A stretch of 34,913 bases of DNA from Candidatus Kutchimonas denitrificans (GCA_011774835.1 JAACAK010000026.1:9677-44589), one strand, 5' to 3'. Shown: positions 1-8,038, counted from the first letter of the stretch. The notes: generated by a model not told the origin, from the letters alone. Made by a program: numbers and translations.

Positions 1-125
1 CCCCGCCCTCCCCGCCCTCCCCGGATGCGGAGATCCCCGACGACGGGTGTTACCGGCTGGGCGACGGGACGCCGGTCCCGCTGGGCGACCTGGGCGTGCG
101 CCGGGCCTATCGCTGCGAGAGCTGA
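1..125 (+). CDS. C-terminal end of an unidentified protein (5' truncated)
   Basis: A frame open from the window edge ends at TGA 123-125. The visible 40 or so residues begin with a Pro/Ser-rich linker (PPSPPSP) and end with a short segment containing two cysteines (DDGCYRLGDG and AYRCES). A strong inverted repeat follows 25 bases after the stop, which supports this being a true gene end. The family cannot be recognised from this fragment. The proline-rich linker followed by a small Cys-containing tail would suit an exported or surface protein, but that is a guess. Confidence 0.5.
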   Translation, partial: PPSPPSPDAEIPDDGCYRLGDGTPVPLGDLGVRRAYRCES

Positions 126-150
126 GGCGGAAAAGACCGACCTGAAGCAC

Positions 151-182
151 GAAGGGGCACCCAGGAAACGGGGTGCCCCTTC
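151..182 (+). terminator. Perfect 12-bp hairpin, probable terminator
   Basis: Bases 151-162 (GAAGGGGCACCC) are the exact reverse complement of 171-182, with an 8-base loop. The hairpin lies just downstream of the partial gene ending at 125. There is no clean T-run after it (TCGCATCTAT), so termination may be inefficient or factor-assisted. Confidence 0.65.
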
Positions 183-405
183 GCATCTATACCTGCACCG
201 CTGCTCTAAAGAGTTGTCAGGATCGAGCGACGACGGAGGAAAAGCGCTTCCGTAATCGCCCCACCCCGAAACGGGGGAGTTGCCGGTTTCCCCGCTTGCC
301 GTCCCCCGTATAACTTCGATGTCGTAGAGATCCAGAACGTTGCGTTTCGTTGGAACGGCTGTCACCGCCGCCGGACCCCGGCGGTGGAACCGAGAAGGAG
401 TCATC

Positions 406-1443
406 GTGCAAACCGAGCAGCTTCCGATCCCATCCCATTTCGACCGCGACCAGGTCGACAAGGTCTGGCGCGTACCGTACGCGGACCGTGCCGGCGAGGC
501 GTCGGCCTGGGCCGCGGAGCATGGCATCGACGCGGCATCCGGAGACGAGCGATCGACGGGTCTGCTGCTGGTCGACTGCCAGAACACGTTTTGCATCCCG
601 GAATTCGAGCTCTTCGTGGCAGGCCGATCGGGCCGGGGCGCCGTGGAGGACAGCGTCCGGCTCTGCGAATTCATCTACCGCAACCTGGGTGAGATCACGA
701 AAGTGATCTGCACGATGGACACGCACACCGCGGTCCAGATCTTCCATCCGATCTTCTGGGTGAACGAGGAGGGGGAGCACCCGGCGGGGGGTCAGACGGT
801 GATCTCGCTGGAGGACGTGGAGGAGGGGAAGTGGAGAGTGAACCCGGAGGTCGCATCGACGGCGGCCGACGGGGACCTGGCGTACCTGCAGCGACACGCG
901 CTTCATTACGTCCGCGCGTTGAGCGAGCGAGAGAAATACCCGCTGCTCGTCTGGCCCTACCACGCGATGGTCGGCGGTGTCGGGCACGCGCTGGTCTCGG
1001 CGGTGGAGGAGGCGATCTTCTTCCACGGCGTCGCCCGGTTCACCCAGCCGCGCTACGAGATCAAGGGGCGCAACCTGCTGACGGAGCATTACTCGGCACT
1101 GGGGCCCGAGGTGCTCACCGGTCCGGACGGCGAGCAGCTGGCCGAGAAGAACGAGGCGTTGATCGAACAGCTATTCGAATTCGATCGCGTGATCGTGGCC
1201 GGCCAGGCGAAGAGCCACTGCGTGGCCTGGACATTCTACGATCTGCTGGACGAGATCCGCGCGCGTGACGAGTCGCTGGCCGAGAAGTTCTACCTGCTGG
1301 AGGACTGCACCTCGCCGGTCGTCGTTCCCGACGGACCGGACTTCACCGAGCAGGCGGATGAAGCGTTCGAGAAGTTCGGCTCCGCCGGAATGCAGATCGT
1401 GAAGGCGGCGAACGATGCCGAGTGGCTGAGGGCTGACTCCTAG
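406..1443 (+). CDS. Isochorismatase-family cysteine hydrolase (nicotinamidase-like)
   Basis: This 345-residue cysteine hydrolase belongs to the isochorismatase/nicotinamidase fold. The family triad is visible: Asp57 in LLVDCQNTF, Lys220 in YEIKGRN and Cys272 in GQAKSHCVAW. A metal-site-like MDTH (Asp105, His107) is also present. Nicotinamidases convert nicotinamide to nicotinate for NAD salvage, and that is the best guess here, but the family also hydrolyses other amides. The protein is much longer than the usual 180-215 residues, with extra sequence at the N-terminus and between the Asp and Lys motifs. The start is taken as GTG 406 because AAGGAG lies 5 bases upstream; an ATG at 340 is in frame but has no such site. 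A TATAAC at 309-314 could be its -10. The stop overlaps that of sfsA on the other strand (CTAG). Confidence 0.85.
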   Translation: MQTEQLPIPSHFDRDQVDKVWRVPYADRAGEASAWAAEHGIDAASGDERSTGLLLVDCQNTFCIPEFELFVAGRSGRGAVEDSVRLCEFIYRNLGEITKVICTMDTHTAVQIFHPIFWVNEEGEHPAGGQTVISLEDVEEGKWRVNPEVASTAADGDLAYLQRHALHYVRALSEREKYPLLVWPYHAMVGGVGHALVSAVEEAIFFHGVARFTQPRYEIKGRNLLTEHYSALGPEVLTGPDGEQLAEKNEALIEQLFEFDRVIVAGQAKSHCVAWTFYDLLDEIRARDESLAEKFYLLEDCTSPVVVPDGPDFTEQADEAFEKFGSAGMQIVKAANDAEWLRADS

Positions 1444-2132
1444 TCGATAGCGACCGGGATCGGGCCGGTGATGGCGGCCTCGTCCAGCGTCACCCGGCAG
1501 CGATAGCCCAGCATCCGCACGCCGGATCCCCTGGCGGCGATCAGAGCGTCGGCGAAGGCGGGGTCGATAGCGCGGGCGGCGGTCACAGATTCGGCGTCGC
1601 GACGCTGGACGACGAACAGGACAGCGGCGTCGTAGCCGGCCGCCCGGGCGGCGGCCAGCTCGGTTACATGCCGCGCACCACGCGCGGTGACGGCATCGGG
1701 GAAGAGCGCGCGTCGGCGGTCCAGCAGCGTCACCGATTTCACTTCGAGCAACATCCGTTCGTCGCCGCGAGCCAGCAGAAAATCGAAGCGGCTCCGACCC
1801 CAGGAATGCTCCCGGGCCGCTACTTCCCAATCGACGAGTTCCTGTATGCGCCCGGCCTCGAGCGCTTCGGCGGTCAGCTGGTTGGGCAGGGTGGTCACCA
1901 CCGAGACCTTCTCGCCGTCTTTTTCCACCAATGTCAGGGTGAAGCCCGTCTTGCGATTCGGGCCCGCTTCCGGGCGGACCCAGACCCGAGCCCCGGGCAC
2001 GAGCAATTCCCGAAGGCGGCCGGGATCCGGCAGGTGCGCCTCGACGACCCGACCGTCCAGCTCCACCTCGGTGAGGAAACGGTTGGGTCGCGAGAGGAAT
2101 GTGGCCGGATGAAGCGGGCCGGGGAGTTTCAT
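1440..2132 (-). CDS. sfsA: SfsA, sugar fermentation stimulation protein homolog
   Basis: At 230 residues the length is typical for SfsA. Conserved features are visible: an N-terminal OB-like part with FLSRPNRFLTEV and LPDPGRLRELL, and a nuclease-like C-terminal part with SRFDFLL and LLEVKSVTL (Glu and Lys of a PD-(D/E)xK-like core). SfsA was named for its effect on maltose metabolism in E. coli; its biochemical role is not firmly settled, and DNA binding or nuclease activity has been suggested. The chosen ATG at 2130-2132 begins MKLPGPLHP, where family members normally start. Upstream in-frame sequence is repeat-derived (see 2139-2335). The gene converges on the hydrolase at 406-1443, with the two stops overlapping. 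Confidence 0.9.
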   Translation of the reverse strand: MKLPGPLHPATFLSRPNRFLTEVELDGRVVEAHLPDPGRLRELLVPGARVWVRPEAGPNRKTGFTLTLVEKDGEKVSVVTTLPNQLTAEALEAGRIQELVDWEVAAREHSWGRSRFDFLLARGDERMLLEVKSVTLLDRRRALFPDAVTARGARHVTELAAARAAGYDAAVLFVVQRRDAESVTAARAIDPAFADALIAARGSGVRMLGYRCRVTLDEAAITGPIPVAID

Positions 2133-2138
2133 GTTGAT

Positions 2139-2335
2139 CGTGGGATTCGGGGATTCGGGGATTGAGGGATTGGGGAGTTCGGGATTCAGGGCGTTCGCCG
2201 GGCGCGTCACCTGGTTGAACGTGAACGTTGAACGCTCACCTCGAGATCTGGATATTCGAGATCGAAAACATCCAACGGCGCAATTTCCAATTCGACCGTC
2301 CAGCGTTCCACGTTCAAACTCCAAATATTCAGGTT
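2139..2335. repeat. Intergenic low-complexity repeat (GATTCGGG-type and GTTGAACG-type)
   Basis: The gap between sfsA and the deoxyhypusine-synthase-like gene is filled with degenerate short repeats. From 2140 to about 2192 it holds GATTCGGG/GATTGAGG/GAGTTCGG units, resembling the repeats at 18640-18880 and 31690-31836. From about 2213 to 2335 it holds GTTGAACGTGAACGTTGAAC, which recurs in inverted form near 2303-2325 (GCGTTCCACGTTCAAAC). No gene is supported here. Its base composition is more AT-rich than the surroundings. Confidence 0.6.
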
Positions 2336-3454
2336 TTAGTGCCGGTCCGGAGCGGCGCGGCGATGTTCAGCCTGGAGCCGATCGAGGGCCGCGTCGCGCC
2401 GGTCGTAGAGACGGCGGCGGGCCCGCGGCTCGTGCCGGGCCAGGGCGTAGGCGGCCAGCAAGGGCAGGCCGACGGTGGCGTCGACATAACAGGTCACCGT
2501 GTCCGGCAGCGCCTGGGGGTCGACCTTACCCCAGCTCACCGCCTCGGAAGGGGTCGCACCGGAGAGGCCCCCGGTGTCGGGTCGGGCATCGGTGAGCTGG
2601 ATGAAGTAGTCGTGGCCTTCCTCCTCGATCCCGAGCACCTCCTGGATCTGCGGCTCGGTCTGGAGGAGGAAGTTCTTCGGACTGCCACCGCCAACGATCA
2701 CAGCGGCGCTCTTGCCCCCGGACCGTTTGGCGTCGAGGACGAGGGCGGCCGTTTCGTTCACGTCCCGCGCCGGTTCGAGGCGGAGCTCGCTGCCGGTGAG
2801 GGCTTTCGCGGCCACGTTCATCCCGATGCTCGAGTCACCGGGTGACGAGGTGTACACGGGAACGCCCGCCTCGTAGCAAGCGGCGAGCAACGACTTGCGC
2901 TCCAGCCCCAGAGCCTTTTCCCGCTCGCGCACGTAGCGGCCGCACAGGTGATGAAATTCGGCGCTGCTCATCGGGCGCTGAAACTCTTCGGCGTCGATGA
3001 TCTGCCGAAAGAAGGCGTCCGTCGACAGGAGCACGTCGTAGTCGAAGAAGATGTCATAGATCCGCACGACGCCCTCCTCGCGTAGCTGGACGTCGCTCAC
3101 GTTGGCCCGGCCGCGCCGCATCTCGAGGCCGAGCCCGAAATGCGTGTCGTGGTACAGGATGGCGCCCGTGCACACGATCCAGTCGACGAAGTTGGCGTCG
3201 ACCAGCGGGATCAGGGCCGACATGCCCAGACCGGCCGGTGTCAGGGCGCCGCTCAGGCTGAGGCCGACGGTGACGTCCGGCTCCAGCACTTTACGGACGA
3301 ACAGCTGCGCCGCCTCCCGAATGCGACCGGCGTTGTAGGCCAGGAACGCACTGTCGATGAGGTCGGCCACGATCTCGTCGCCCCGGATGGGCGCGGGATC
3401 GATCGGCGCCCCGCTCAGGAACCTGCTGCGGCCGGACTCGGATCCTGCGGACAT
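2336..3454 (-). CDS. Deoxyhypusine-synthase-like protein
   Basis: This 372-residue protein has the deoxyhypusine synthase fold. The catalytic-lysine motif is intact (PSEAVSWGK, Lys310), as are NAD-binding-type segments such as [10 protein letters not shown] (203-211) and [14 protein letters not shown] (253-265). In eukaryotes and archaea the enzyme transfers the aminobutyl group of spermidine to eIF5A. Bacteria lack eIF5A, and bacterial homologs are associated with polyamine synthesis (homospermidine-synthase-like reactions). A polyamine role is therefore more likely, but it is inferred. The substrate cannot be read from the sequence. The gene lies 104 bases downstream of the LOG-family gene on the same strand, and a repeat-filled gap separates it from sfsA. 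Confidence 0.85.
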   Translation of the reverse strand: MSAGSESGRSRFLSGAPIDPAPIRGDEIVADLIDSAFLAYNAGRIREAAQLFVRKVLEPDVTVGLSLSGALTPAGLGMSALIPLVDANFVDWIVCTGAILYHDTHFGLGLEMRRGRANVSDVQLREEGVVRIYDIFFDYDVLLSTDAFFRQIIDAEEFQRPMSSAEFHHLCGRYVREREKALGLERKSLLAACYEAGVPVYTSSPGDSSIGMNVAAKALTGSELRLEPARDVNETAALVLDAKRSGGKSAAVIVGGGSPKNFLLQTEPQIQEVLGIEEEGHDYFIQLTDARPDTGGLSGATPSEAVSWGKVDPQALPDTVTCYVDATVGLPLLAAYALARHEPRARRRLYDRRDAALDRLQAEHRRAAPDRH

Positions 3455-3558
3455 GGTTCTCTGCTCGCGCTGAAGGGCCGGACGGTTCGGGAACCGAGGG
3501 GAAGCTAGAAGGGGATGCGCGGCGCCGGCAAGGCGGCGGCCGGGCGGCCGCCGCGCAC

Positions 3559-4410
3559 CTACGACGTCGGCCGGCCGTTGCCGCCGTTGCGTTTCCGGTG
3601 GGCGTCGATGATGATCCGCGCCGCCTGCTCCGGGTCGTCGGCGAAGTGGATGATCTCGAGGTCGTCGGCGCCGATCTTGCCGCCGTCCAGCATGGTGCTT
3701 TTCAGCCAGCGGATCAGCGACCGGTGGTAGCGCGTGTTGAAGATGACCAGCGGGAAATTGTGGACCTTCCCGGTCTGAATCAGAGTCAGCGCCTCGAACA
3801 GCTCGTCCATCGTGCCGTAGCCGCCGGGGAAGATCACGAACCCCTCGGAGTAACGCACGAACATCGTCTTGCGCACGAAGAAATAGCGGAACGTCAGCGC
3901 CAGGTCGACGTAGCGGTTCACGTCCTGCTCGAACGGGAGCTCGATGTTCAGTCCGATCGATAGGCCTCCGCCCAACCGCGCTCCCCGGTTCCCCGCCTCC
4001 ATGATCCCCGGGCCCGCCCCCGTCATCACCGCGAAGCCCGCTTCCGCCAGCAGCCGGCAGGTCTCGACCGCCGCCTCGTAGTCCGCATCACCCCGGGCCG
4101 TCCGTGCCGACCCGAAAACCGAAACCGCCGGTCCCACCCGGGCCAATGCGTCGAAGCCGTCCACGAACTCGCCCATGATGCGGAAGACGCGCCACGGGTC
4201 CCGAAGCGTGGTGTCCTGCGGCGGCTGAATCCGGGCGGCTCGCTCCGTCGTCGGCGCCTGCACCCGCTCCATCTCCGGCTCCTGGATGCTCCGGCTGAAG
4301 AGCCGCTCGTCCTCGGTAAACGGACCGTCCTGGCGATATCGATCGACGTGACTTTTGGCAGCGGGCTTCGCGCGACGCTTGCCGCGTACGCCCTTCCTCC
4401 GCTTCTGCAT
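3559..4410 (-). CDS. LOG-family (TIGR00730-type) Rossmann-fold protein
   Basis: The protein has 283 residues. The LOG/lysine-decarboxylase-like signature is complete: GAGPGIMEA (131-139) and PGGYGTMDE (195-203). Characterised LOG proteins are cytokinin-activating or nucleoside-5'-monophosphate phosphoribohydrolases, and that reaction is plausible here. The first 90 or so residues are a basic, Lys/Arg-rich extension ([13 protein letters not shown]) not needed for the fold. The start at 4408-4410 is preferred because AAGGGAG lies 7 bases upstream. An earlier ATG at 4494 is in frame but would add residues read across that site. The gene is alone in its direction except for the deoxyhypusine-synthase-like gene that follows. 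Confidence 0.85.
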   Translation of the reverse strand: MQKRRKGVRGKRRAKPAAKSHVDRYRQDGPFTEDERLFSRSIQEPEMERVQAPTTERAARIQPPQDTTLRDPWRVFRIMGEFVDGFDALARVGPAVSVFGSARTARGDADYEAAVETCRLLAEAGFAVMTGAGPGIMEAGNRGARLGGGLSIGLNIELPFEQDVNRYVDLALTFRYFFVRKTMFVRYSEGFVIFPGGYGTMDELFEALTLIQTGKVHNFPLVIFNTRYHRSLIRWLKSTMLDGGKIGADDLEIIHFADDPEQAARIIIDAHRKRNGGNGRPTS

Positions 4411-4734
4411 CTTCTCTGCTCCCTTCCTCATCCCCAGCAACCGTTTCGGCACGGCTCGATAGGGGCGGATGAGATGATAGTCCAGCCAGGCCAAAAATGT
4501 TTCGCGTCCGGCGTCACGAGTCGCCCACGGGCTCCGATCTGGTCGGGCCAGGGATATGACTTCCGGTCCGTCATCCCCGGAACATCCGGCGCCCCAGGCG
4601 GCCGAACGTGGGTGGAAAACGTTTGTGGAAAACTCCGCAAGTACCTGTATAACAAGAACTTACGCGGGAGGCGCCCGGGCGACCGCCCGCCCAGCGTCCA
4701 CAGGGGCGGCGCCCCGGCGGCCAGGCCTGCGGGC
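4411..4734. other. Intergenic region with DnaA-box-like direct repeat
   Basis: No gene is supported in this 324-base gap between bactofilin and the LOG-family gene. It contains a 9-base direct repeat GTGGAAAAC at 4612-4620 and 4625-4633. The second copy reads TGTGGAAAA (4624-4632), one base from the reverse complement of the DnaA box TTATCCACA. Just after it, TACCTGTATA (4642-4651) is identical to ten bases in the putative oriC at 23714-23723. A small GC hairpin (GGGGC-GGC-GCCCC, 4703-4715) lies just past the bactofilin stop and may help end that operon. Confidence 0.45.
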
Positions 4735-5199
4735 TCAGCTGCTCGGGGCCCGCTCGGTTTCCGGTTTCGAGAGCGTAGCGGGCCGCTCGGGTGACTTCAC
4801 GGTGTGGCCCTTCTCGTCCATGTGGACCTGGCCGTTGAAGCGCGCACCTTCGTCGAGCTGAACGCGCCGGCTTCGGAGCTCGCCCTGAATGTCGCAGGTC
4901 GACTGGAGCTCGAGGCGGCTCTCGGCGCTGATGTTGCCGTTCACCCGTCCGCTGACGACGGCGTCCTGGGTGAAGATGTCGCCGACCACTTCGCCGCTGC
5001 GTCCGACGACGACGGACTTACCGGCGCGAATCGTCCCCTCGATCTTGCCCTCGACGCGGACGGTGCCGTCGGTCTCGCAGTCGCCGACGATGTTCATTCC
5101 CGGGGCGATGAGAGAGATGGCGGCGTCGCCGGATGAGGATTCGGGCTTGGCCATAGGAGTGCGCTTCTCGTCAATGGGTTTCTTGCTCTTTCCGATCAT
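4735..5199 (-). CDS. Bactofilin
   Basis: This 154-residue bactofilin (DUF583) is a cytoskeletal protein that polymerises without nucleotide, usually at the inner membrane. The central region shows the repeating right-handed beta-helix pattern, with turns such as GDCETDGTVRVEGKIEGTI and GEVVGDIFTQDAVVSGRVNG. It is flanked by polar tails, and the C-terminal tail is Pro/Glu/Lys-rich. The ATG at 5197-5199 is chosen because a GAGG overlaps the stop codon of the upstream M23 gene at suitable spacing, which suggests translational coupling. As last gene of the parA-parB-M23-bactofilin run it probably scaffolds cell-wall remodelling or origin-segregation proteins. Bactofilins pair with M23 peptidases (LmdC-type) and with ParABS in Myxococcus; the specific role here is inferred. 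Confidence 0.9.
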   Translation of the reverse strand: MIGKSKKPIDEKRTPMAKPESSSGDAAISLIAPGMNIVGDCETDGTVRVEGKIEGTIRAGKSVVVGRSGEVVGDIFTQDAVVSGRVNGNISAESRLELQSTCDIQGELRSRRVQLDEGARFNGQVHMDEKGHTVKSPERPATLSKPETERAPSS

Positions 5200-5207
5200 G
5201 GGCTGCC

Positions 5208-5996
5208 TCAAGAGCCTGTCCTCTGCTGCACGAGGGTGAAGGGGTCAATGGGGCTGCCGTCCTGCAAGATCTCGAAATGCAGGTGCGGGGCGGTCGAGCG
5301 GCCGGTGTTGCCGGAGAGGGCGATCACCTCGTTCTGACGCACCCGATCTCCAGGCGACACGAACAGCCGCGAAGCGTGTCCATACATCGATTTGTAGCCA
5401 GTGTTCCCGTGCTCGATGAGGACGTAGAGGCCGTAGATGGAATCGGATCCGGCCTCGCGGATGACACCGGCGCCGCTGGCGCGCACATAGGAGCCCTGGG
5501 CGACGGCGATGTCGATGCCGGGGTGCGCGCCGTCCTGCGCCTGCTCGAGGACCTGGGTGACGAAGCCGCCGGTGGCCAGGGGCCAGCTGGTGGGGATCTC
5601 GGGGGACAGGCCGATGGCCGGTTCCCCATCCTCGGCGGTCCCCCGATCCTCGGCGGCCATCATCTCCGCGGTCGCCCCATCGCCCAGGATATCCGCACCC
5701 AGCATGGTCCGGATCTTCAGGTACTCGGACTCGAGGAGCTGGAGGTTCTCGGCCAGCTGCTGGACCCGGGCGTTGTCGGCTTCCAGCTCGGCGATCTGCC
5801 GCTCCATCGCCGGAATGCGGGCGGTCTGGGCGGCGAAGAACCACCAGCTGCCGAGGAGCAACGCCAGCCCGATGCCGCCGACGGCCGCCAGGGCGCCGGA
5901 GATGCGCAACAGCCGGGGGGTGAGCCGCAGGCTCCGGGTCCGCTGCGTGTCCTCGGGAACGAGGACGAGGGTGTAGCCTCCTTCGTTTTCCTTCAT
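5208..5996 (-). CDS. M23-family peptidoglycan endopeptidase, membrane anchored
   Basis: This 262-residue protein has a short cytoplasmic N-terminus, one membrane segment (about 35-56) and a coiled coil (about 60-98, heptad-like ERQIAELEADNARVQQL). A C-terminal LytM/M23 domain follows. Zinc ligands are all present: His158 and Asp162 in HPGIDIA, and His240 in HLHFEI, with His207 (MYGHAS) and His238 as catalytic histidines. The intact site predicts active cleavage of peptide crosslinks in peptidoglycan on the periplasmic side. It sits 16 bases after parB and directly before bactofilin. The same pairing is known for LmdC and bactofilin in stalk and cell-shape control. The ATG at 5994-5996 has only a weak ribosome site. 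Confidence 0.9.
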   Translation of the reverse strand: MKENEGGYTLVLVPEDTQRTRSLRLTPRLLRISGALAAVGGIGLALLLGSWWFFAAQTARIPAMERQIAELEADNARVQQLAENLQLLESEYLKIRTMLGADILGDGATAEMMAAEDRGTAEDGEPAIGLSPEIPTSWPLATGGFVTQVLEQAQDGAHPGIDIAVAQGSYVRASGAGVIREAGSDSIYGLYVLIEHGNTGYKSMYGHASRLFVSPGDRVRQNEVIALSGNTGRSTAPHLHFEILQDGSPIDPFTLVQQRTGS

Positions 5997-6012
5997 ATTC
6001 CAACAACCCGTC

Positions 6013-6900
6013 TCAGATTACGCCGCCAACGCCGACGATCGCCTCCACGATCCGTTCGAAGTCATCGGTATCCCGGAACGGGATCTCGATCCGTCCCCGC
6101 TCCGCCGAGTCGAGGCGAATCCGCACGCCCGTACCCAGCGACCGGGAGAGGGCCTGCTCGGCCCGGGTGACGAAGGCGGCCGAGCGCCGCTCGGTCTTCT
6201 TCTTTTTCGGCTGGCTCTTCTTCGGTGTCCGACCCTGTCGAACCCGATCCTCCACCTGCCGAACGCTGAGCCCCTTCTCCGCCGCCGATTTCGCCAGCTG
6301 CATCACCCGCTTCTCGTCCTCCAAGCCGAGGAGGGCCCGGGCATGGCCCGCCGAGATCCGGCCGTCGGCCAGAAGCTCCCGGACCGGCTCGGGCAGACCC
6401 AGCAGGCGGATCGTATTGGCGACCGTCGAGCGGTCGCGGCCCACGCGCTCGGCCACCTGGGTCTGGGTCAGACCGAACTCGTCGACCAGCCGGCGATAGG
6501 CGTGGGCCTCGTCCAGAGGACTCAGGTCCTCCCGCTGCAGGTTCTCGATGAGCGCCAGCACCAGCATCGTCCGGTCGTCCACGTCGCGCCGCACGACCGG
6601 GACATGGCTCCACCCCAGCTCCTGCACCGCACGGAACCGCCGCTCGCCGGCCACGACCTCCCAGCCGCCGCCGTCGGCCTGACGCACCACGAGAGGCTGG
6701 AGCAGGCCGTTCTCCTTGATCGACGCGACCAGCTCCTCCAGCCCTTCCCGGTCCATCGCCTGGCGGGGCTGGAAGGGATTCGGTCGCAGTTCGGCGACGG
6801 GTAGGCGTTCCGTCTCCGCGGCGGCGCCCTCCTCGGGGAGGTAGTCCCCCAGGAGGGCGCTCAACCCCTTACCGAGTCGCTTCTGCTGTTTTTTGACCAC
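6013..6900 (-). CDS. parB: ParB chromosome-partitioning protein
   Basis: This 295-residue ParB is the CTP-dependent DNA clamp that loads at parS and spreads. The family-typical N-terminal RLGKGLSALLG (8-18) is the segment that stimulates the ParA ATPase. The CTP-binding GERRFR (85-90) and ENLQRED (119-125) motifs are intact, followed by a helix-turn-helix (about 143-166) and a C-terminal dimerisation domain. A Lys-rich linker (TPKKSQPKKKK) precedes the last domain. Translation starts at GTG 6898-6900, inside the end of parA (32-base overlap), which implies coupling. Two parS-like sites lie upstream of parA at 7767 and 8016. Confidence 0.96.
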   Translation of the reverse strand: MVKKQQKRLGKGLSALLGDYLPEEGAAAETERLPVAELRPNPFQPRQAMDREGLEELVASIKENGLLQPLVVRQADGGGWEVVAGERRFRAVQELGWSHVPVVRRDVDDRTMLVLALIENLQREDLSPLDEAHAYRRLVDEFGLTQTQVAERVGRDRSTVANTIRLLGLPEPVRELLADGRISAGHARALLGLEDEKRVMQLAKSAAEKGLSVRQVEDRVRQGRTPKKSQPKKKKTERRSAAFVTRAEQALSRSLGTGVRIRLDSAERGRIEIPFRDTDDFERIVEAIVGVGGVI

Positions 6901-7672
6901 GGCCGTACCCGTTTCTGCTCATGAGTTCCTTTGCCAGCGCAAGATAGCTTGCTGCGCCAGAAGACATGACGTCGTACTCCACGATCGGCTTTCCGAAGCC
7001 GGGTGCTTCGGCCAGCCGGATGTTCCGTGGGATCGACGTACGGAAGACTTTCGGCCCGAAGTACTCTCGGGCCTCTCCGGCGACCTGGCGGGAGAGGTTC
7101 AGCCGCTCATCGAACATCGTCAGCAGCACGCCCTCGATCCGCAGTCCCGGGTTCAGGCTGCGCTGGACCAGGCGCACCGTGTTGAGAAGCTGGGTGAGCC
7201 CTTCCAGGGCGTAGTACTCGCACTGGATGGGGATCATCACCGCGTCGGCGGCGGCCAGCGTGTTGACGGTGAGCAGGCCGAGTGACGGCGGCGAGTCGAC
7301 CATGATGTACTCGTAGCGATCGCGGATCGGGTGGATCGCTTCCCGGAGCAGCGTCTCGCGCCCCGACCGCTCGGTCATCGCCACTTCGGCGCCGAGGAGA
7401 TCGCGGCTGGAGGGGAGGAGATCGAGGAAGGGGAAATGGAGGTGGCGGAGAACGACCTCGTCCGCCGGCACCCCTTCCAGGAGGGCGTCGTAGATGGACC
7501 GGTCCAGCTCGTCACGATCGACGCCGAGACCGCTGGTGGCGTTGCCCTGGGGGTCGGCATCGACGACCAGGGTGGACCGCTCGGCGACGGCGAGACAGGC
7601 GCCGAGGTTGATGGCCGTGGTCGTCTTGCCGACGCCGCCCTTCTGATTGGCGATTGCGATGACCTTTGACAT
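6869..7672 (-). CDS. parA: ParA chromosome-partitioning ATPase
   Basis: This 267-residue ParA/Soj ATPase has a deviant Walker A KGGVGKTT (11-18), with the signature lysine early in the motif. Switch I/A' is VDADPQGNAT and Walker B lies in YIMVDSPPSLG. It uses the nucleoid as a track to separate ParB-parS complexes after replication. It is the first gene of the parA-parB-M23-bactofilin run. A -10 sequence (TATAAT, complement of 7729-7734) lies 57 bases upstream, and one parS-like site is just beyond it, so ParB spreading could feed back on this promoter. Confidence 0.96.
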   Translation of the reverse strand: MSKVIAIANQKGGVGKTTTAINLGACLAVAERSTLVVDADPQGNATSGLGVDRDELDRSIYDALLEGVPADEVVLRHLHFPFLDLLPSSRDLLGAEVAMTERSGRETLLREAIHPIRDRYEYIMVDSPPSLGLLTVNTLAAADAVMIPIQCEYYALEGLTQLLNTVRLVQRSLNPGLRIEGVLLTMFDERLNLSRQVAGEAREYFGPKVFRTSIPRNIRLAEAPGFGKPIVEYDVMSSGAASYLALAKELMSRNGYGRGQKTAEATR

Positions 7673-7728
7673 AAGAACTCTGGCCCGGACGGAGCGGAGC
7701 CTGCGGGGGTGGGCTCAAGTTCAAAGGA

Positions 7729-7734
7729 ATTATA
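7729..7734 (-). promoter_or_regulatory. -10 element of the parA promoter
   Basis: On the minus strand this reads TATAAT, preceded by CGG. Seventeen bases upstream the best -35 is poor (TTTTCT). It is the only consensus -10 before parA, 57 bases from the start codon. Confidence 0.5.
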
Positions 7735-7766
7735 CCGGCGCAGAGCGCGTGAGAAAAGGCCGGGAT

Positions 7767-7782
7767 GGTTGCACGTGAAACA
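7767..7782. promoter_or_regulatory. parS-like site (two mismatches)
   Basis: GGTTGCACGTGAAACA matches the near-universal parS TGTTTCACGTGAAACA at 14 of 16 positions, including the central CACGTG. It sits close upstream of the parA promoter. Confidence 0.75.
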
Positions 7783-7832
7783 CATTACAAGCGCGGATCG
7801 TTGTTAATCTGCTTTTGCTGCCCCTCCTCCGG

Positions 7833-7949
7833 CTCGTGATCGGGATCCTTATCGTCGTGGTTGTCGTGCCCACCTGACTGTCCGCCAGCTCCTGAGTCCG
7901 CTTGCTCGAGCAGGACAACGATCACGAGTACGACAACGATCACGAGGAG
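7833..7949. repeat. Inverted hexamer-repeat element (CGA-NNN type)
   Basis: The left arm (about 7833-7868) contains TCGTGATCGGGATC and TCGTCGTGGTTGTCGTG. The right arm (about 7905-7949) contains GAGCAGGACAACGATCACGA and GTACGACAACGATCACGAGG, an imperfect reverse complement of the left. Both arms follow a CGANNN hexamer rhythm. A related element lies at 15930-16054 and shares GAGCAGGACA and CGATCACGA. Confidence 0.55.
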
Positions 7950-8015
7950 GAGGGGGGGCAGTCCTATATATAGTGGTTGGGAGGGGGCTGGCGCGGGAGG
8001 GGCGCTAGGGATTGT

Positions 8016-8033
8016 GCGTTTCACGTGAAACGC
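8016..8033. promoter_or_regulatory. parS site (perfect 18-bp palindrome)
   Basis: GCGTTTCACGTGAAACGC is a perfect palindrome. Its inner 14 bases (GTTTCACGTGAAAC) are identical to consensus parS. It lies six bases beyond the mnmG stop and is the likely main ParB loading site in this window, about 15.7 kb from the predicted oriC. Confidence 0.92.
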
Positions 8034-8038
8034 GGAAA

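Larger units (their letters stand above)
7673..8038. other. parA-mnmG intergenic region holding two parS sites and a hexamer-repeat palindrome
   Basis: This 366-base gap contains, in order: the parA -10 (7729-7734), a degenerate parS (7767-7782), an inverted hexamer-repeat element (7833-7949) and a strong parS (8016-8033). A 79-codon frame on the minus strand (7785-8024) reads as a Leu/Val/Ile-rich segment and an acidic tail. That pattern comes from the repeat arms, so it is not called as a gene. Confidence 0.6.

Noticed and set aside
2133..2324. 64-residue N-terminal extension of SfsA
   Set aside because: It would be translated from repeat sequence (NPELPNPSIPESPNP); SfsA homologs begin at MKLPG.
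7785..8024. 79-codon minus-strand frame with apparent membrane helix and acidic tail
   Set aside because: The hydrophobic LLLVIVVVLVIVV and the Asp/His tail are direct readings of the two hexamer-repeat arms, its start lies within parS, and no ribosome site was seen.
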